A DNA stretch of 64,000 nt, taken from assembly GCF_005886875.1 (NCBI RefSeq), contig NZ_PNBY01000013.1:1-64000 (forward strand), in the 5' to 3' direction. Both the position numbers and the translations under genes were made by a program. The notes beneath the pieces were generated by a model. It did no database searches. It was not told where the DNA came from and worked only from the letters and a program-made list of their open reading frames with translations. This DNA is from Pseudoalteromonas aurantia. Its GTDB lineage: Bacteria > Pseudomonadota > Gammaproteobacteria > Enterobacterales > Alteromonadaceae. The stretch's first letter is position 1. Each line of letters opens with the position of its first letter. Of the stretch, positions 48,083 through 59,122 are shown one piece after another.

Positions 48083-49237
48083 ATGATTGATAAAAAGAAG
48101 CTAACTATTGGTATTGTTGCAGGCGAGTTATCTGGTGATATTCTTGGTGCAGGTTTGATCCATGCGTTGAAAAAGCATTATCCAGATGCTGAGTTTGTTG
48201 GGATCGCAGGTCCTAAAATGCAACTAGCCGGCTGTAAAACTTTATTTGATATGGAAGAGTTGGCGGTCATGGGGCTTGTTGAAGTACTAGGACGGTTGCC
48301 TCGTTTACTTAAGATCAGAAAGCAACTGGTAAAGCACTTTGTTGATAACCCGCCTGATGTATATATTGGTATAGACGCCCCCGATTTTAATTTACGTGTT
48401 GAAAAGCCATTGAAAAAAGTGGGTATTAAAACGGTTCAATATGTAAGCCCATCAGTTTGGGCATGGCGTCAAAAGCGGATTTTCACGATTGCTGAAGCCA
48501 CGAATTTAGTGTTGTCTTTACTGCCCTTTGAAAAAGCATTTTACGATAAACATGATGTACCTTGTGCGTTTGTGGGCCATACATTAGCCGATGAAATTCC
48601 ACTTGAAATGGACTCAAATGAGGCAAGGGTTACATTAGGTTTGGAAGCAGATGATTTAGTTTTGGCTTTATTGCCAGGCAGTCGAGGATCTGAAGTTGGT
48701 TTGCTCAGTAGCACATACATACAAACTGCAAAACTATTAAAAGAAAAACTCCCAAAACTGAAAATTGTTGTCCCATTGGTTAATGACAAAAGAAAGGCAC
48801 AATTTGAAGCTGTGCTCGCGGATGTAGCGCCTAATTTAAGGCCGATTTTATTAGAAGGCCAGTCAAGTAAAGCAATGTTAGCTGCTAATGCCGTGTTATT
48901 GGCGTCAGGTACCGCAACGTTAGAAGCTATGTTGTATAAAAAACCCATGGTTGTTGGTTATAAATTTAAGCCTTCAAGTTACTGGATATTCAAAAACTTT
49001 TTCACGTTTAATATAAAATATTTTTCTTTACCAAATTTACTTGCTGATGCGCCATTGGTCCCTGAATTTTTGCAGGAAGAGTGTAATGCTGATGCTTTGG
49101 TTGATGCACTATTACCCATGTTACGCGGTGAGAGTAATACGTTAGTAAAACGTTTTTATGAAATACACGAAAATATTAGATTAGATGCCAGTAAGCAGGC
49201 GGCAAAAGCCGTATCGGAGTTAATAGATGCAAGTTGA
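48083..49237 (+). CDS. lpxB: Lipid-A-disaccharide synthase
   Basis: A 384-residue peripheral-membrane glycosyltransferase (GT19) joining UDP-diacylglucosamine and lipid X. Blocks: [43 protein letters not shown] and [10 protein letters not shown]. The ATG at 48083 gives [15 protein letters not shown]; an extension to 48047 overlaps the terminator hairpin. The end overlaps rnhB by 11 bases. Confidence 0.96.
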   Translation: MIDKKKLTIGIVAGELSGDILGAGLIHALKKHYPDAEFVGIAGPKMQLAGCKTLFDMEELAVMGLVEVLGRLPRLLKIRKQLVKHFVDNPPDVYIGIDAPDFNLRVEKPLKKVGIKTVQYVSPSVWAWRQKRIFTIAEATNLVLSLLPFEKAFYDKHDVPCAFVGHTLADEIPLEMDSNEARVTLGLEADDLVLALLPGSRGSEVGLLSSTYIQTAKLLKEKLPKLKIVVPLVNDKRKAQFEAVLADVAPNLRPILLEGQSSKAMLAANAVLLASGTATLEAMLYKKPMVVGYKFKPSSYWIFKNFFTFNIKYFSLPNLLADAPLVPEFLQEECNADALVDALLPMLRGESNTLVKRFYEIHENIRLDASKQAAKAVSELIDAS

Positions 49238-49820
49238 ACGTCCTGATGTACAGTATATCGCAGGTGTAGATGAAGTTGGCCGTGGTCCTTTAGTGGGTGA
49301 TGTTGTAACCGCAGCTGTGATTTTAGACCCTAATAACCCGATTGCAGGATTGGCCGACTCAAAAAAGCTCACAGAGAAAAAACGCCTTGCGCTTGCTGCA
49401 GAAATAAAAGAAAAAGCTTTGTGTTATTTTGTGGCGCGTTCATCGGTAGCAGAAATAGACAAGCTTAATATTTTACATGCAACGATGCTGGCAATGAGCA
49501 GAGCTGTTGAAGGGTTATCCATTCAGCCAGATTTTGTGTTTGTTGATGGAAATCGTTTACCTAAATTATCGATGAATGCACAAAGTGTGGTTAAAGGAGA
49601 TAGTTTAGTTGCTGAGATCAGTGCTGCGTCTATTTTAGCAAAAGTGACCAGAGATGCTGAAATGCTCGCATTAGATACTGAGTTTCCGCAATACGGTTTT
49701 GCAGCACATAAAGGTTATCCAACAAAGGCGCACTTTGCAGCATTAGAAGAGCATGGCGTAACGCCGCATCATAGAACCACATTTAAGCCAGTACAACGTA
49801 TTATTGCAGGTAAGGTATAA
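49227..49820 (+). CDS. rnhB: Ribonuclease HII
   Basis: A 197-residue RNase H2 that removes ribonucleotides from DNA. The catalytic motif [16 protein letters not shown] is present near residue 12, along with DG in VDGNRLP and the conserved [13 protein letters not shown]. Ends three bases before dnaE. E. coli RnhB is 198 residues. Confidence 0.97.
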   Translation: MQVERPDVQYIAGVDEVGRGPLVGDVVTAAVILDPNNPIAGLADSKKLTEKKRLALAAEIKEKALCYFVARSSVAEIDKLNILHATMLAMSRAVEGLSIQPDFVFVDGNRLPKLSMNAQSVVKGDSLVAEISAASILAKVTRDAEMLALDTEFPQYGFAAHKGYPTKAHFAALEEHGVTPHHRTTFKPVQRIIAGKV

Positions 49821-49822
49821 CA

Positions 49823-52800
49823 ATGGCAGAGCCGAGTTTTGTTCACTTAAGAGTACACAGTGACTTCTCTATGGTTGATGGTTTAGCTAAAACCAAGCCT
49901 ATCGTCGCTAGAGCGCAAGAGTTAGCGTTACCCGCACTTGCTATTACAGACCAAATGAACTTCTGTGGTCTGGTTCGATTTTATGGGGCGGCCCATGGTG
50001 CAGGCATGAAGCCGATTGTGGGAGCGGATATTTGGCTTAAAAGCGACCAGTTTCCAGACGAACCTTGTCGTTTAGTGGTGCTAGCGAAAAATAATACAGG
50101 CTATAAAAACCTGACTTTATTGATCTCTGAAGCCTATCAACGAGGGCATGTGTTTCACCGCCCAGTGGTTGATAAACAGTGGTTAGCCCAGCATAAAGAA
50201 GGGCTTATTTTACTGTCAGCAGGCAAAGATGGCGATGTGGGTAAAGCGCTATTAAAAGGTAATCCACAACTCGTATTAGATACCCTGCAATTTTATGAAG
50301 AGCACTTTGCAGATAACTTTTACCTTGAACTAATACGCACAGGCAGAGCTGACGAAGAATCGTATTTACATGCAGCAGTTGAGATTGCACAACAACGTAA
50401 TTTACCCGTTGTCGCAACTAATGAAGTGGTTTTTTTACACGAAAAAGATTTTGATGCCCATGAAATCCGCGTTGCTATTTTTGATGGCTATACGCTAGAA
50501 GATAAACGCCGACCCAAACGCTTTTCAAAAGAGCAATATTTAAAAACGCCAGAGCAGATGGAAACGCTGTTCAGCGACATACCAGAAGCATTACAAAATA
50601 CGGTTGAAATCGCTAAGCGCTGTAATGTGACCGTGCAGTTAGGCACTTACTTTTTGCCAGATTATCCAACGGGTGACCTAAATATTGAAGACTTTTTAGT
50701 TAAAGTCTCACGAGATGGATTAGAAGAGCGTTTACTGTTCTTATTTCCAGAAGAAGAAGACCGAAAAGTAAAACGGGTTGAGTATGATGACCGTCTACAG
50801 CTAGAGCTTGATGTAATCAACCAAATGGGTTTTCCTGGTTACTTCTTGATCGTAATGGAGTTTATTCAGTGGAGTAAGGATAATAATATTCCAGTAGGGC
50901 CTGGGCGAGGCTCTGGTGCTGGTTCCTTGGTGGCATACGCCTTAAAAATTACTGATTTAGACCCTCTTGAATTTGATTTGCTTTTTGAGCGATTTTTGAA
51001 CCCTGAGCGGGTATCAATGCCCGACTTTGATGTCGACTTTTGTATGGATAGGCGTGATGAAGTAATTGATCATGTCGCTATGCTCTATGGTCGTGATGCG
51101 GTATCTCAGATCATTACTTTTGGTACTATGGCGGCAAAAGCGGTAATTCGTGATGTTGGCCGAGTATTAGGTCATCCATACGGTTTTGTTGACCGGATCT
51201 CTAAATTAGTGCCTGGTGATCCGGGTATGACGCTTGCTAAAGCATTTGATGTGGAGCCGCGTTTACCCGAGGTATACGACAGTGATGAGGAAGTGAAAGA
51301 TCTCATCGATATGTGTCGTATTTTGGAAGGGTGTACTCGAAATGCTGGTAAGCATGCCGGCGGTGTTGTTATTTCACCGACCACCATTACTGATTTTGCT
51401 GCTTTGTATTGTGATGATGAGGGGAAATTCCCTGTTACCCAATTCGATAAGAACGATGTTGAAACGGCAGGGTTGGTTAAATTTGACTTTCTAGGTTTAA
51501 GAACGCTTACCATTTTGCAGTGGGCACTCGATATGGCTAACGAGCGCCTAACGCGTGAAGGTAAAGAGCATATTGATATTGCTGCCATTCCACTGGACGA
51601 CCGCAAGAGCTTTGAGTTGCTGTTGCGAGCTGAAACAACGGCTGTATTCCAGCTAGAATCTCGTGGTATGAAAGACTTGGTTCGACGGCTGAAACCTGAC
51701 TGCTTCGAAGACATGATCGCCCTCGTTGCACTATTTCGTCCTGGCCCACTTCAGTCAGGTATGGTAGATAACTTTATCGACCGTAAACATGGCCGAGAAG
51801 AGCTATCATATCCTGATGCACAGTGGCAACACGATAGCCTTATCCCTATTTTAGAACCGACCTACGGTATTATCTTATATCAAGAGCAGGTAATGCAGAT
51901 TGCCCAGGTTCTTGCAGGTTACACGCTTGGTGGCGCAGATATGTTACGTCGGGCTATGGGTAAGAAAAAGCCTGAAGAGATGGCCAAGCAGCGCTCGACG
52001 TTTGAAGAGGGCTCGGTAAATAACGGCGTTGATGGCGAGTTGGCGATGAAAATCTTCGACTTGGTAGAGAAATTCGCTGGGTATGGCTTTAACAAATCTC
52101 ACTCAGCAGCTTATGCCTTGGTGTCTTATCAAACCTTGTGGATGAAAACGCACTTTCCGGCTGAATTTATGGCGGCGGTAATGTCGGCAGATATGGATAA
52201 CACAGAAAAGATCGTTATTCTGGTCGATGAATGTGAAAACATGAAGTTGACGTTATTACCCCCAGATGTGAATGCCGGTGAATATAAATTTACTGTAAAT
52301 TTGCAAGGTGAGATCGTCTATGGAATAGGGGCAATCAAAGGCGTAGGTGAAGCCCCTGTTGACACTATTTTAGAATGTCGTGAAAAGGGGGGGGAGTTTA
52401 AAGATTTATTCGACTTTTGTGCCCGTGTTGATTTAAAGCGCCTTAATAAACGGGTCTTAGAAAAGCTCATTTACGCTGGTGCATTAGATAAACTCGGCCC
52501 TGATGGCACGCAAGCGGGGCGTGCAATACTACTCGCTAGTGTAAAAGATGCAATGAAGTCGGCCGAACAACACCATAAAGCGGAGGCGATTGGCCAGTCA
52601 GATTTATTTGGTTTACTAGCCGTAGAGCCTGAAGAAGTTGAACAAGCGTTTGTGTCGGCAAGGCCTCTCACCGATAACGAATGGTTAGATGGCGAGAAAG
52701 AAACACTGGGCCTTTATTTAACAGGCCACCCAATAAATCAATACCGACGTGAACTCAGGCACTATACATCGGGTAAATTAGTTGATTTGCAGCCAACGAA

Positions 52801-53311
52801 TCGCGATGTGCAATCAACTGCGGCTGGATTAGTGATTAATGCACGTACGTTAATAAATAAAAAAGGGAATCGTTGGGGGTTAATAACTTTAGATGACAAA
52901 AGCGCCCGAATTGATGTACGCTTATTCCCTGAACAGTTTGAAATATACCAAGAATTGCTGCAAATTAACCAAATCTTGGTAATATCAGGACAGGTCAGCT
53001 TTGATAACTTCTCTGGTGGCATTACAATGACTGCCAGAGATGTTTGTACCATAGCTCAAGCGCGTGAAAAGCGAGTTCGAGCAATTAAAATGACACTAAA
53101 TATGGTGCAAATGGACGAAAACTTCTTCGATAATTTACGAAAAGTGTTAGAACCGTATAAATTTGGTACATGTCCGATAAAGATCATGTACCAGCGTCCA
53201 GATGCGTTAGCTGAGCTAACACTAGGGACCGAATGGTGTGTGACGCCAACTGACGACTTATTAACTCGGTTGTCGCAAATGGCGGCGCAAGAAATAGAAC
53301 TCGAATTTTAA
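49823..53311 (+). CDS. dnaE: DNA polymerase III alpha subunit
   Basis: An 1162-residue replicative polymerase (E. coli 1160). N-terminal PHP domain starts [19 protein letters not shown]; the catalytic palm holds [17 protein letters not shown] and the third aspartate in [13 protein letters not shown]; the tail has a helix-hairpin-helix region and an OB fold. Clearly the main DnaE1 type rather than the error-prone DnaE2. Followed by accA, the usual order. Confidence 0.98.
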   Translation: MAEPSFVHLRVHSDFSMVDGLAKTKPIVARAQELALPALAITDQMNFCGLVRFYGAAHGAGMKPIVGADIWLKSDQFPDEPCRLVVLAKNNTGYKNLTLLISEAYQRGHVFHRPVVDKQWLAQHKEGLILLSAGKDGDVGKALLKGNPQLVLDTLQFYEEHFADNFYLELIRTGRADEESYLHAAVEIAQQRNLPVVATNEVVFLHEKDFDAHEIRVAIFDGYTLEDKRRPKRFSKEQYLKTPEQMETLFSDIPEALQNTVEIAKRCNVTVQLGTYFLPDYPTGDLNIEDFLVKVSRDGLEERLLFLFPEEEDRKVKRVEYDDRLQLELDVINQMGFPGYFLIVMEFIQWSKDNNIPVGPGRGSGAGSLVAYALKITDLDPLEFDLLFERFLNPERVSMPDFDVDFCMDRRDEVIDHVAMLYGRDAVSQIITFGTMAAKAVIRDVGRVLGHPYGFVDRISKLVPGDPGMTLAKAFDVEPRLPEVYDSDEEVKDLIDMCRILEGCTRNAGKHAGGVVISPTTITDFAALYCDDEGKFPVTQFDKNDVETAGLVKFDFLGLRTLTILQWALDMANERLTREGKEHIDIAAIPLDDRKSFELLLRAETTAVFQLESRGMKDLVRRLKPDCFEDMIALVALFRPGPLQSGMVDNFIDRKHGREELSYPDAQWQHDSLIPILEPTYGIILYQEQVMQIAQVLAGYTLGGADMLRRAMGKKKPEEMAKQRSTFEEGSVNNGVDGELAMKIFDLVEKFAGYGFNKSHSAAYALVSYQTLWMKTHFPAEFMAAVMSADMDNTEKIVILVDECENMKLTLLPPDVNAGEYKFTVNLQGEIVYGIGAIKGVGEAPVDTILECREKGGEFKDLFDFCARVDLKRLNKRVLEKLIYAGALDKLGPDGTQAGRAILLASVKDAMKSAEQHHKAEAIGQSDLFGLLAVEPEEVEQAFVSARPLTDNEWLDGEKETLGLYLTGHPINQYRRELRHYTSGKLVDLQPTNRDVQSTAAGLVINARTLINKKGNRWGLITLDDKSARIDVRLFPEQFEIYQELLQINQILVISGQVSFDNFSGGITMTARDVCTIAQAREKRVRAIKMTLNMVQMDENFFDNLRKVLEPYKFGTCPIKIMYQRPDALAELTLGTEWCVTPTDDLLTRLSQMAAQEIELEF

Positions 53312-53330
53312 TTAATAGGTAGTTTAGAGC

Positions 53331-54287
53331 ATGAGTCTCAATTATCTTGACTTTGAACTTCCAATTGCAGAATTGGAAGCAAAGATTAAAGAATTACAAA
53401 ATGTTAGCCGTTCAGGTAGTTTGGATCTGAGCTTAGAAGATGAAATTACTCGTCTAAAAGAAAAAAATGTTGAGCAAACCGAAAAGATTTTTTCTGGTTT
53501 AGGTGCTTGGCAGGTTTCTCAATTAGCGCGTCATCCTCTGCGCCCATATACTCGTGATTACATTGAACGTATATTTACTGAATTTGATGAGTTTGCAGGC
53601 GATCGTACGTTCGCAAATGACCCCGCTATTCTTGGTGGTGTGGCACGTTTTGAAGGTCAGCCAGTGATGGTCATTGGCCAGCAAAAAGGTCGTGATACCG
53701 CTGAGAAGATCAAGCGCAACTTTGGTATGCCAAAACCTGAAGGTTACCGTAAAGCATTACGCTTAATGGAAATGGCTGAGCGTTTTAAAATGCCAGTTAT
53801 CACCTTTATTGACACACCTGGGGCATACCCTGGTGTTGGTGCAGAAGAGCGTGGTCAAAGTGAAGCAATAGCGCGTAACTTAAAAGTTATGGCGGCACTT
53901 AAAGTACCAACTATCTGTACTGTCATCGGCGAAGGAGGATCGGGTGGTGCGTTAGCGATTGGTGTCGGTGACAGAGTAAATATGCTGCAATACAGTACTT
54001 ACTCAGTGATCTCGCCAGAAGGCTGTGCGTCAATTCTTTGGAAAAGTGCTGATAAAGCACCGCTAGCTGCTGAAGCGATGGGTGTATCTGCGACACGTGT
54101 TAAAGAGCTCGATTTAATCAATAGCATTGTTGATGAGCCGTTAGGTGGTGCACATCGAAACTATGATGTGATGGCTAAAAACCTAAAAACACAATTAAAA
54201 CGCGACTTGTCAGATCTTCAAGCTTTAAGCACTGAAGACATGCTTGAGCAGCGTTACCAAAGGCTTATGTCTTTCGGTTATTGCTAA
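53331..54287 (+). CDS. accA: Acetyl-CoA carboxylase carboxyltransferase alpha
   Basis: A 318-residue subunit that, with AccD, transfers the carboxyl from biotin to acetyl-CoA, starting fatty-acid synthesis. [19 protein letters not shown] begins the family, and [17 protein letters not shown] near residue 204 is the acyl-CoA binding oxyanion region. E. coli AccA is 319 residues. Terminator follows. Confidence 0.98.
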   Translation: MSLNYLDFELPIAELEAKIKELQNVSRSGSLDLSLEDEITRLKEKNVEQTEKIFSGLGAWQVSQLARHPLRPYTRDYIERIFTEFDEFAGDRTFANDPAILGGVARFEGQPVMVIGQQKGRDTAEKIKRNFGMPKPEGYRKALRLMEMAERFKMPVITFIDTPGAYPGVGAEERGQSEAIARNLKVMAALKVPTICTVIGEGGSGGALAIGVGDRVNMLQYSTYSVISPEGCASILWKSADKAPLAAEAMGVSATRVKELDLINSIVDEPLGGAHRNYDVMAKNLKTQLKRDLSDLQALSTEDMLEQRYQRLMSFGYC

Positions 54288-54304
54288 GTATGAAAAATTA
54301 GCGT

Positions 54305-54330
54305 AAAAAGCCGCATTAGCGGCTTTTTTG
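54305..54330 (+). terminator. Rho-independent terminator after accA
   Basis: AAAAAGCCGC and GCGGCTTTTTT flank an ATTA loop with a T-run, a strong terminator that separates accA from tilS. Confidence 0.88.
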
Positions 54331-54343
54331 CGTTTTAATTATT

Positions 54344-55669
54344 ATGAAGTCTAGTTTTTTATACAAGCAGTTTGAAACGGCTATTGAGCAACTTAACCCT
54401 ACACAAAACCCCTTGTGTGTGGCGCTCTCTGGTGGCGTTGACTCCGTTGTTTTGTTGCACTTATGCGCTACATTGCGTAGTTCACACCCTGAAATTGCAC
54501 TTTCTGCGGTGTATATTAATCATGGTTTGTCAGAGCATGCCAGTGATTGGCTACAGTTTTGTCAAGCGTTATGTGAACGCCTTGCTGTGCCTTTTCAGTC
54601 ACAGCGTGTCGTTATTGAGCATAAACCTCGACATAGTATTGAAGCACAAGCGCGAGAATTAAGATATCAAGCGTTAGATCAAATGGCTGACACGGATGCT
54701 TTGTTAGTGTTGGGCCAGCATGCGGATGATCAGCTTGAAACATTTTTATTGCGTTTAAAGCGCGGTTCAGGTTTATTGGGTTTAGGTGGAATGAAAGCAA
54801 CAACCCAATTGGCTAATGGCCGCAGGTGTATTAGACCGTTATTGACCTGTAGCCGTGAAGAGATTGAATTCTTTGCTCAGCATTACACGCTATCGCATAT
54901 CGAAGATGAATCGAATCAGCAAGATCAATACGACAGAAACTACTTACGTAATCAGATTATTCCCTTATTAAAGTCTCGTTTTAAAGGTTTACTCTCAAGC
55001 ACCACTAGAAGCATTCAATTATTACAGCAGCAACAACAACTCATTGACGAAATAACCGATGAAGATTTACAGTTTTGTTTACATCGCAAAGCGACAGATG
55101 ACTGTATTGATTTAGCTAAACTGGCTAAGCGATCTGTACTTAGGCAAAAAAATGTGATCAGAGCCTGGTTGTCTCATCAGCAAGTTGCCATGCCGTCTTT
55201 AGCGCAATTAGAGCAAATACTCACGCAAAGCTTTCATAGTAAAATAGATGCGCAGTTGAAAATTGACTTACAGTCAGGGTCTGTTCGACGCCATCGCGGG
55301 TTATTATACTGGGTCCAAACGCAGACAGCATCAATAGAGCATAAAGATATTGGGCTGAGTAATATTGTATTGAATACGACAGCCATACTCAGTGTAAATT
55401 ATGGTGCGGGTATACGCATGCCCTTCAGTGATGAAGTTGTGTCAGTGAAATTCGGGCGGGCAAAAGATAAAATAAGACCGTATGCAAAACCCGGTAGAAA
55501 TACGCTTAAGCATTGGCTAAAAGATGCAGGTGTTCCCGTATGGCAACGAGATCATATTCCGTTGATTTATTATAATGATGTGTTGGTGCAAGTCGTCGGA
55601 TATTATTTCAATCACGATTTTAAAGTAAGTTGTGATGGTGTTTTTTGGGAAAAGTGTAATGATAAATAA
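54344..55669 (+). CDS. tilS: tRNA(Ile)-lysidine synthase
   Basis: A 441-residue enzyme that modifies the wobble C of the AUA-reading tRNA-Ile to lysidine. The PP-loop SGGVDS is at residues 29-34, with GQHADDQLETFLLRLKRGSG downstream and a C-terminal TilS domain (IRPYAKPGRNTLKHWLKDAGVPVWQRDHIPLIY). Its end overlaps the next small membrane-protein gene by 11 bases. E. coli TilS is 432 residues. Confidence 0.96.
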   Translation: MKSSFLYKQFETAIEQLNPTQNPLCVALSGGVDSVVLLHLCATLRSSHPEIALSAVYINHGLSEHASDWLQFCQALCERLAVPFQSQRVVIEHKPRHSIEAQARELRYQALDQMADTDALLVLGQHADDQLETFLLRLKRGSGLLGLGGMKATTQLANGRRCIRPLLTCSREEIEFFAQHYTLSHIEDESNQQDQYDRNYLRNQIIPLLKSRFKGLLSSTTRSIQLLQQQQQLIDEITDEDLQFCLHRKATDDCIDLAKLAKRSVLRQKNVIRAWLSHQQVAMPSLAQLEQILTQSFHSKIDAQLKIDLQSGSVRRHRGLLYWVQTQTASIEHKDIGLSNIVLNTTAILSVNYGAGIRMPFSDEVVSVKFGRAKDKIRPYAKPGRNTLKHWLKDAGVPVWQRDHIPLIYYNDVLVQVVGYYFNHDFKVSCDGVFWEKCNDK

Positions 55670-56006
55670 CGTAAAAATTGGCGCATCTTTGGCAAAGCAG
55701 TCGCCTTGGGGCGTATTACTGACTGGCGTTATTTTTTTGGGATTAGCGCTCACCGATACATTAAATGTTAGCAACATTGTGTATGCCGTGGTGTTTGGTC
55801 ATTTAACCAGTGCGACCTTATTGGCTTACTGGCATGGGAAAGGTGGTACTTTTTTTATCGTTGCAGTGTTGATGCCTTTATTGCTCATTGTTATGACTGA
55901 ATTACCCAATTTTATGTCGTTGGCATGGGTGATCAATGGGTTCTTTTTTGGTTTAGCGTTTTCATTACTCGTATATCATATTTACTTAAGTAAGTTTGCT
56001 AAGTAA
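55659..56006 (+). CDS. Small membrane protein of unknown function
   Basis: A 115-residue protein with three or four hydrophobic stretches (about 18-36, 38-58, 63-82 and 88-110). I do not recognise a family. The ATG at 55659 overlaps the tilS end by 11 bases, which suggests coupling, but the start could also be at a later methionine. Positive residues at both termini suggest both ends may be cytoplasmic. It precedes a convergent GGDEF gene across a shared hairpin. Confidence 0.7.
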   Translation: MINNVKIGASLAKQSPWGVLLTGVIFLGLALTDTLNVSNIVYAVVFGHLTSATLLAYWHGKGGTFFIVAVLMPLLLIVMTELPNFMSLAWVINGFFFGLAFSLLVYHIYLSKFAK

Positions 56007-56023
56007 TGCGAGAAAACACGTAA

Positions 56024-56054
56024 GAAAAAAAGGCTCAGCTAGGGGGGCTGAGCC
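56024..56054 (-). terminator. Terminator of GGDEF gene
   Basis: GGCTCAGC and GCTGAGCC form an eight-base-pair stem; on the minus strand it is followed by seven T. It ends the diguanylate cyclase gene and may also block transcription from the plus strand. Confidence 0.75.
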
Positions 56055-56061
56055 GATGTCG

Positions 56062-56958
56062 TTAAACTGCGCGAGCGCAGTTTCTTCCTGCCGCTTTTGC
56101 TTTGTATAAGCCTTTATCTGCGCGAGAGAAAATGATGTTCTCGCAATCATGGCTGGCAGCCAATGTAAATCCAATGCTGGCTGTTACGCCAAATTTTGTG
56201 AGTAAACTACAATTTTTTACTGCTGCCATAATTCGCTCGGCAATGAGTTTATTCGTTGGGAATTCAGGATCATCAATCAATACGGCGAATTCATCCCCAC
56301 CGAATCGATAAACACTGTCAGTAGCTCTAATTGATTGCTGCAAAATATGAGCAAATTCAACCAGCACTTCATCACCTGCTTTGTGACCGTGTATATCGTT
56401 CACGGCTTTAAAATGATCTAAGTCTAATAGCATTAAACTAAAACTACGATGATGGCGACGGCTACGCTCTAGCTTTTGTGCTAGGTTATCATTAAATTGG
56501 CTGCGATTGTTTAAACCTGTGAGTGCGTCTTTTGTCGCAAGCTGCAGTACACGATTGTACATCAAGGCGTTACGCAATGGATAAAGCAGTGCGTTATGTA
56601 AATGACACAGTTTGGCTTGAATACTGCTACTCAATTGATACTGACAAAAATAGACCAATTGCCCTAAATGTTCACCATTGACTTCGAGATCAAATGAATA
56701 GGGGGTATGTTGATTGTCGCTTTCTTTCATTTGCGCCACGCCCAATGACGAATGAAACTGTAAACCAGACAATTTAATTATGCGCTTGGCAAACTCGGCA
56801 TACAAAGTAAGTTGTTCATCGAGTTGCAATGTGGTTTGTAGTTGCTCAACTAAGCGATGCGTTGGATCAGGTATGTTATTCACAAACTGCTCGTTGCTGA
56901 ACGGCAAGTAGTCGCCACGCGTTGGTATTCGCTGCGTTAATATATGGACATTCTCCAT
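56062..56958 (-). CDS. GGDEF diguanylate cyclase
   Basis: A 298-residue protein. The C-terminal GGDEF domain starts near residue 140 (ATKDALTGLNNRSQF), with intact GGDEF at 220-224 and the inhibitory I-site RATD at 211-214, five residues upstream, so it should make cyclic di-GMP and be feedback-inhibited. The first 130 residues are a soluble, non-transmembrane region that I cannot assign to PAS or GAF with confidence. The ATG at 56958 follows GGGGAA; an upstream in-frame ATG at 56979 lies before that site. Monocistronic. Confidence 0.88.
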   Translation of the reverse strand: MENVHILTQRIPTRGDYLPFSNEQFVNNIPDPTHRLVEQLQTTLQLDEQLTLYAEFAKRIIKLSGLQFHSSLGVAQMKESDNQHTPYSFDLEVNGEHLGQLVYFCQYQLSSSIQAKLCHLHNALLYPLRNALMYNRVLQLATKDALTGLNNRSQFNDNLAQKLERSRRHHRSFSLMLLDLDHFKAVNDIHGHKAGDEVLVEFAHILQQSIRATDSVYRFGGDEFAVLIDDPEFPTNKLIAERIMAAVKNCSLLTKFGVTASIGFTLAASHDCENIIFSRADKGLYKAKAAGRNCARAV

Positions 56959-57101
56959 AAATCGTTCCCCTAAATACAATGATAGGTAATATAAAGCCAG
57001 ATCCGTGCCAAAAATTTAAACTGGCTGAAAAACAGCTGCTTGCTATAGTTAAGTTAGCTTAGTGAATCTTATTACCAACTTTTTGACGCTCAGGAGGCTA
57101 T

Positions 57102-59075
57102 TTGCAGAACATATTTGCCGAAGTGTTTGCGCTATTACTTGCCGCAGTGATATTAGTTTGGCTATTTAAACGGGTTGGCTTACCTGCAATCTTAGCGTAT
57201 TTGGTGACTGGCATTTTGGCGGGCGGTCATGGCATTGGTTGGATGACAATAAGTTATGAAATGCATTTTATCGCAGAGCTCGGTATCGTATTTTTGCTTT
57301 TTAGTTTAGGTTTGGAGTTTTCAGTTCCCAGATTAATGGCTATGCGCCATTTGGTGTTTGGTTTAGGCAGTTTACAAGTGGTTTTGACCACATTGTTAGG
57401 GACTACACTCTTGTGGTTTTTGCAATTTGATTGGCTGGAAGCTTTTGTCATTGCCAGCTTAGTCGCTTTGTCGTCTACGGCGGTGGTGGTCAAGTTATTA
57501 AAAGAATCAGGTTCTCTCAATTTACGCAGTGGTCAACTGGCTATTGGCGTCCTCTTATTTCAAGATATTGCCGTTGTTCCTTTATTAATTGCTTTTCCGT
57601 TAATTGCGCAGTCAGACAACCAAGTTTTAGTGGGGGCCTTGAGTTTTGCTTTAGCCAAAGGGGCGTTAGTATGTGTGTTGTTGTGGGCTGTAGGTAAGTG
57701 GTTTCTCCCAAAAATATTTAATGAAGTAGCATTGGTGCGAACTGATGAGTTATTTGTATTGACGACAATTGTGGTTGCATTATGTGCAGGCGGCCTCACT
57801 TACTTGTTTGGTTTATCCATGGCCTTGGGCGCATTTTTAGCCGGCATGATGCTTGGGGAAAGCCAATATAGACATCAATTAGAGGCTGAAATTAGGCCCT
57901 TTCGTGACATTTTAATGGGGCTATTTTTTGTGACGGTGGGCATGCAGCTGGATGTGCCTTATGTCATCGAATCATTTTTCTTCATTATATTGGCATTGGT
58001 TGCTTTATTGGTATTTAAGCTACTCATTATTATGTGTTTAGCACAACTTATGGGCGAACGAAAAAAAGATGCGTTGGCAACGGGAATTTTATTATGGCAG
58101 ATGGGCGAGTTTGGATTTGTGCTGGTAGCCCTTGCCAGTAAGCACCATCTATTGGATGACAATATTGCCTCGTTTTTAATTGCATTAGGGGTTTTTTCTA
58201 TGGCGCTTACTCCTTATCTAATTGAGCAAACAGAGCGTATTTTAAGTTGGTTTAACCTTGATAAGGAGCGCTTTGCTGACGACTTACAAAATAGTTTAGG
58301 GGTCAAGTCACTGAATGATCATGTGGTCATTTTAGGGTATGGCCGTGTAGGGCAAACTATTGCTCGATTTTTAAAACCTGAAGCGATCCCTTATGTTGCT
58401 ATTGAGCGTAATCCAATTTTAGTACAAGAAGCACAAACCGCAGGAGAGCCGGTATTATTTGGTCATGCAGGGCAAAAGAGCATTCTTGAGTCAGCGGGTG
58501 TTGAGCAAGCACGGTTGTTGATCATTACCTGTAGTGATTTTGAACAGTGTCAAAAGTTAATCGACTCCGTTAAGCAAGCAGCGCCTAACGTTAAAATTTT
58601 AGTACGGATGCGTGATGACATTCACCTAGAAGCGCTTAAGCAATTGGGTGTGACAGAAGTGGTGCCAGAGGCGTTAGAGGCCAGTTTAATGTTGGTGTCG
58701 CATGTACTGTACATGTCAGGTGTGCCGATGCGTCGAATTTTAAACCGAGTTAGTAAAGAGCGGCAAAATAGGTATGAGTATTTACATGGCTTCTTTACTG
58801 GTGACAGTGCAGACTTGTCAGAACAATTAACAGACAGACTTGAATATTTACACGCAATTGCGCTGCCTGAATCGGCTTATGCGGCTAATAAAACCATAGC
58901 AGAGCTAGCATTGGATAAACAAAAGGTGGTGATCACGGCTTTACGCAGAAATGGGGAAGAAATTGACTCGCCTCCCATAGATACCATGCTGTTAGTCAGC
59001 GATGTATTATTATTAAAAGGCAAACCTCGTCGTGTTGAACGTGCTGAACAGTATTTACTCGAAGGTTTTGTATAG
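57102..59075 (+). CDS. KefB/KefC-type cation/proton antiporter with TrkA-N domain
   Basis: A 657-residue CPA2-family antiporter. About 12 helices occupy residues 1-385 with motifs LLFSLGLEFSVPRLM, SSTAVVVKLL and LFQDIAVVPLL; then a TrkA-N domain from about 404 (VVILGYGRVGQTIARFL) and a TrkA-C domain near 580-657. E. coli KefB/KefC are glutathione-gated potassium efflux proteins; whether this one is glutathione-gated is unclear, so I give no symbol. The start is TTG at 57102 with AGGAGG seven bases upstream. Confidence 0.88.
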   Translation: MQNIFAEVFALLLAAVILVWLFKRVGLPAILAYLVTGILAGGHGIGWMTISYEMHFIAELGIVFLLFSLGLEFSVPRLMAMRHLVFGLGSLQVVLTTLLGTTLLWFLQFDWLEAFVIASLVALSSTAVVVKLLKESGSLNLRSGQLAIGVLLFQDIAVVPLLIAFPLIAQSDNQVLVGALSFALAKGALVCVLLWAVGKWFLPKIFNEVALVRTDELFVLTTIVVALCAGGLTYLFGLSMALGAFLAGMMLGESQYRHQLEAEIRPFRDILMGLFFVTVGMQLDVPYVIESFFFIILALVALLVFKLLIIMCLAQLMGERKKDALATGILLWQMGEFGFVLVALASKHHLLDDNIASFLIALGVFSMALTPYLIEQTERILSWFNLDKERFADDLQNSLGVKSLNDHVVILGYGRVGQTIARFLKPEAIPYVAIERNPILVQEAQTAGEPVLFGHAGQKSILESAGVEQARLLIITCSDFEQCQKLIDSVKQAAPNVKILVRMRDDIHLEALKQLGVTEVVPEALEASLMLVSHVLYMSGVPMRRILNRVSKERQNRYEYLHGFFTGDSADLSEQLTDRLEYLHAIALPESAYAANKTIAELALDKQKVVITALRRNGEEIDSPPIDTMLLVSDVLLLKGKPRRVERAEQYLLEGFV

Positions 59076-59122
59076 TAAATAACAGGCTTTATAACCGGTG
59101 TGTTTGCGTTGATCTTGCGTTA

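Noticed and set aside
51172-51714. Minus-strand frame of 180 codons within dnaE
   Set aside because: Shadow of a strongly conserved gene on the other strand; no independent start or family.
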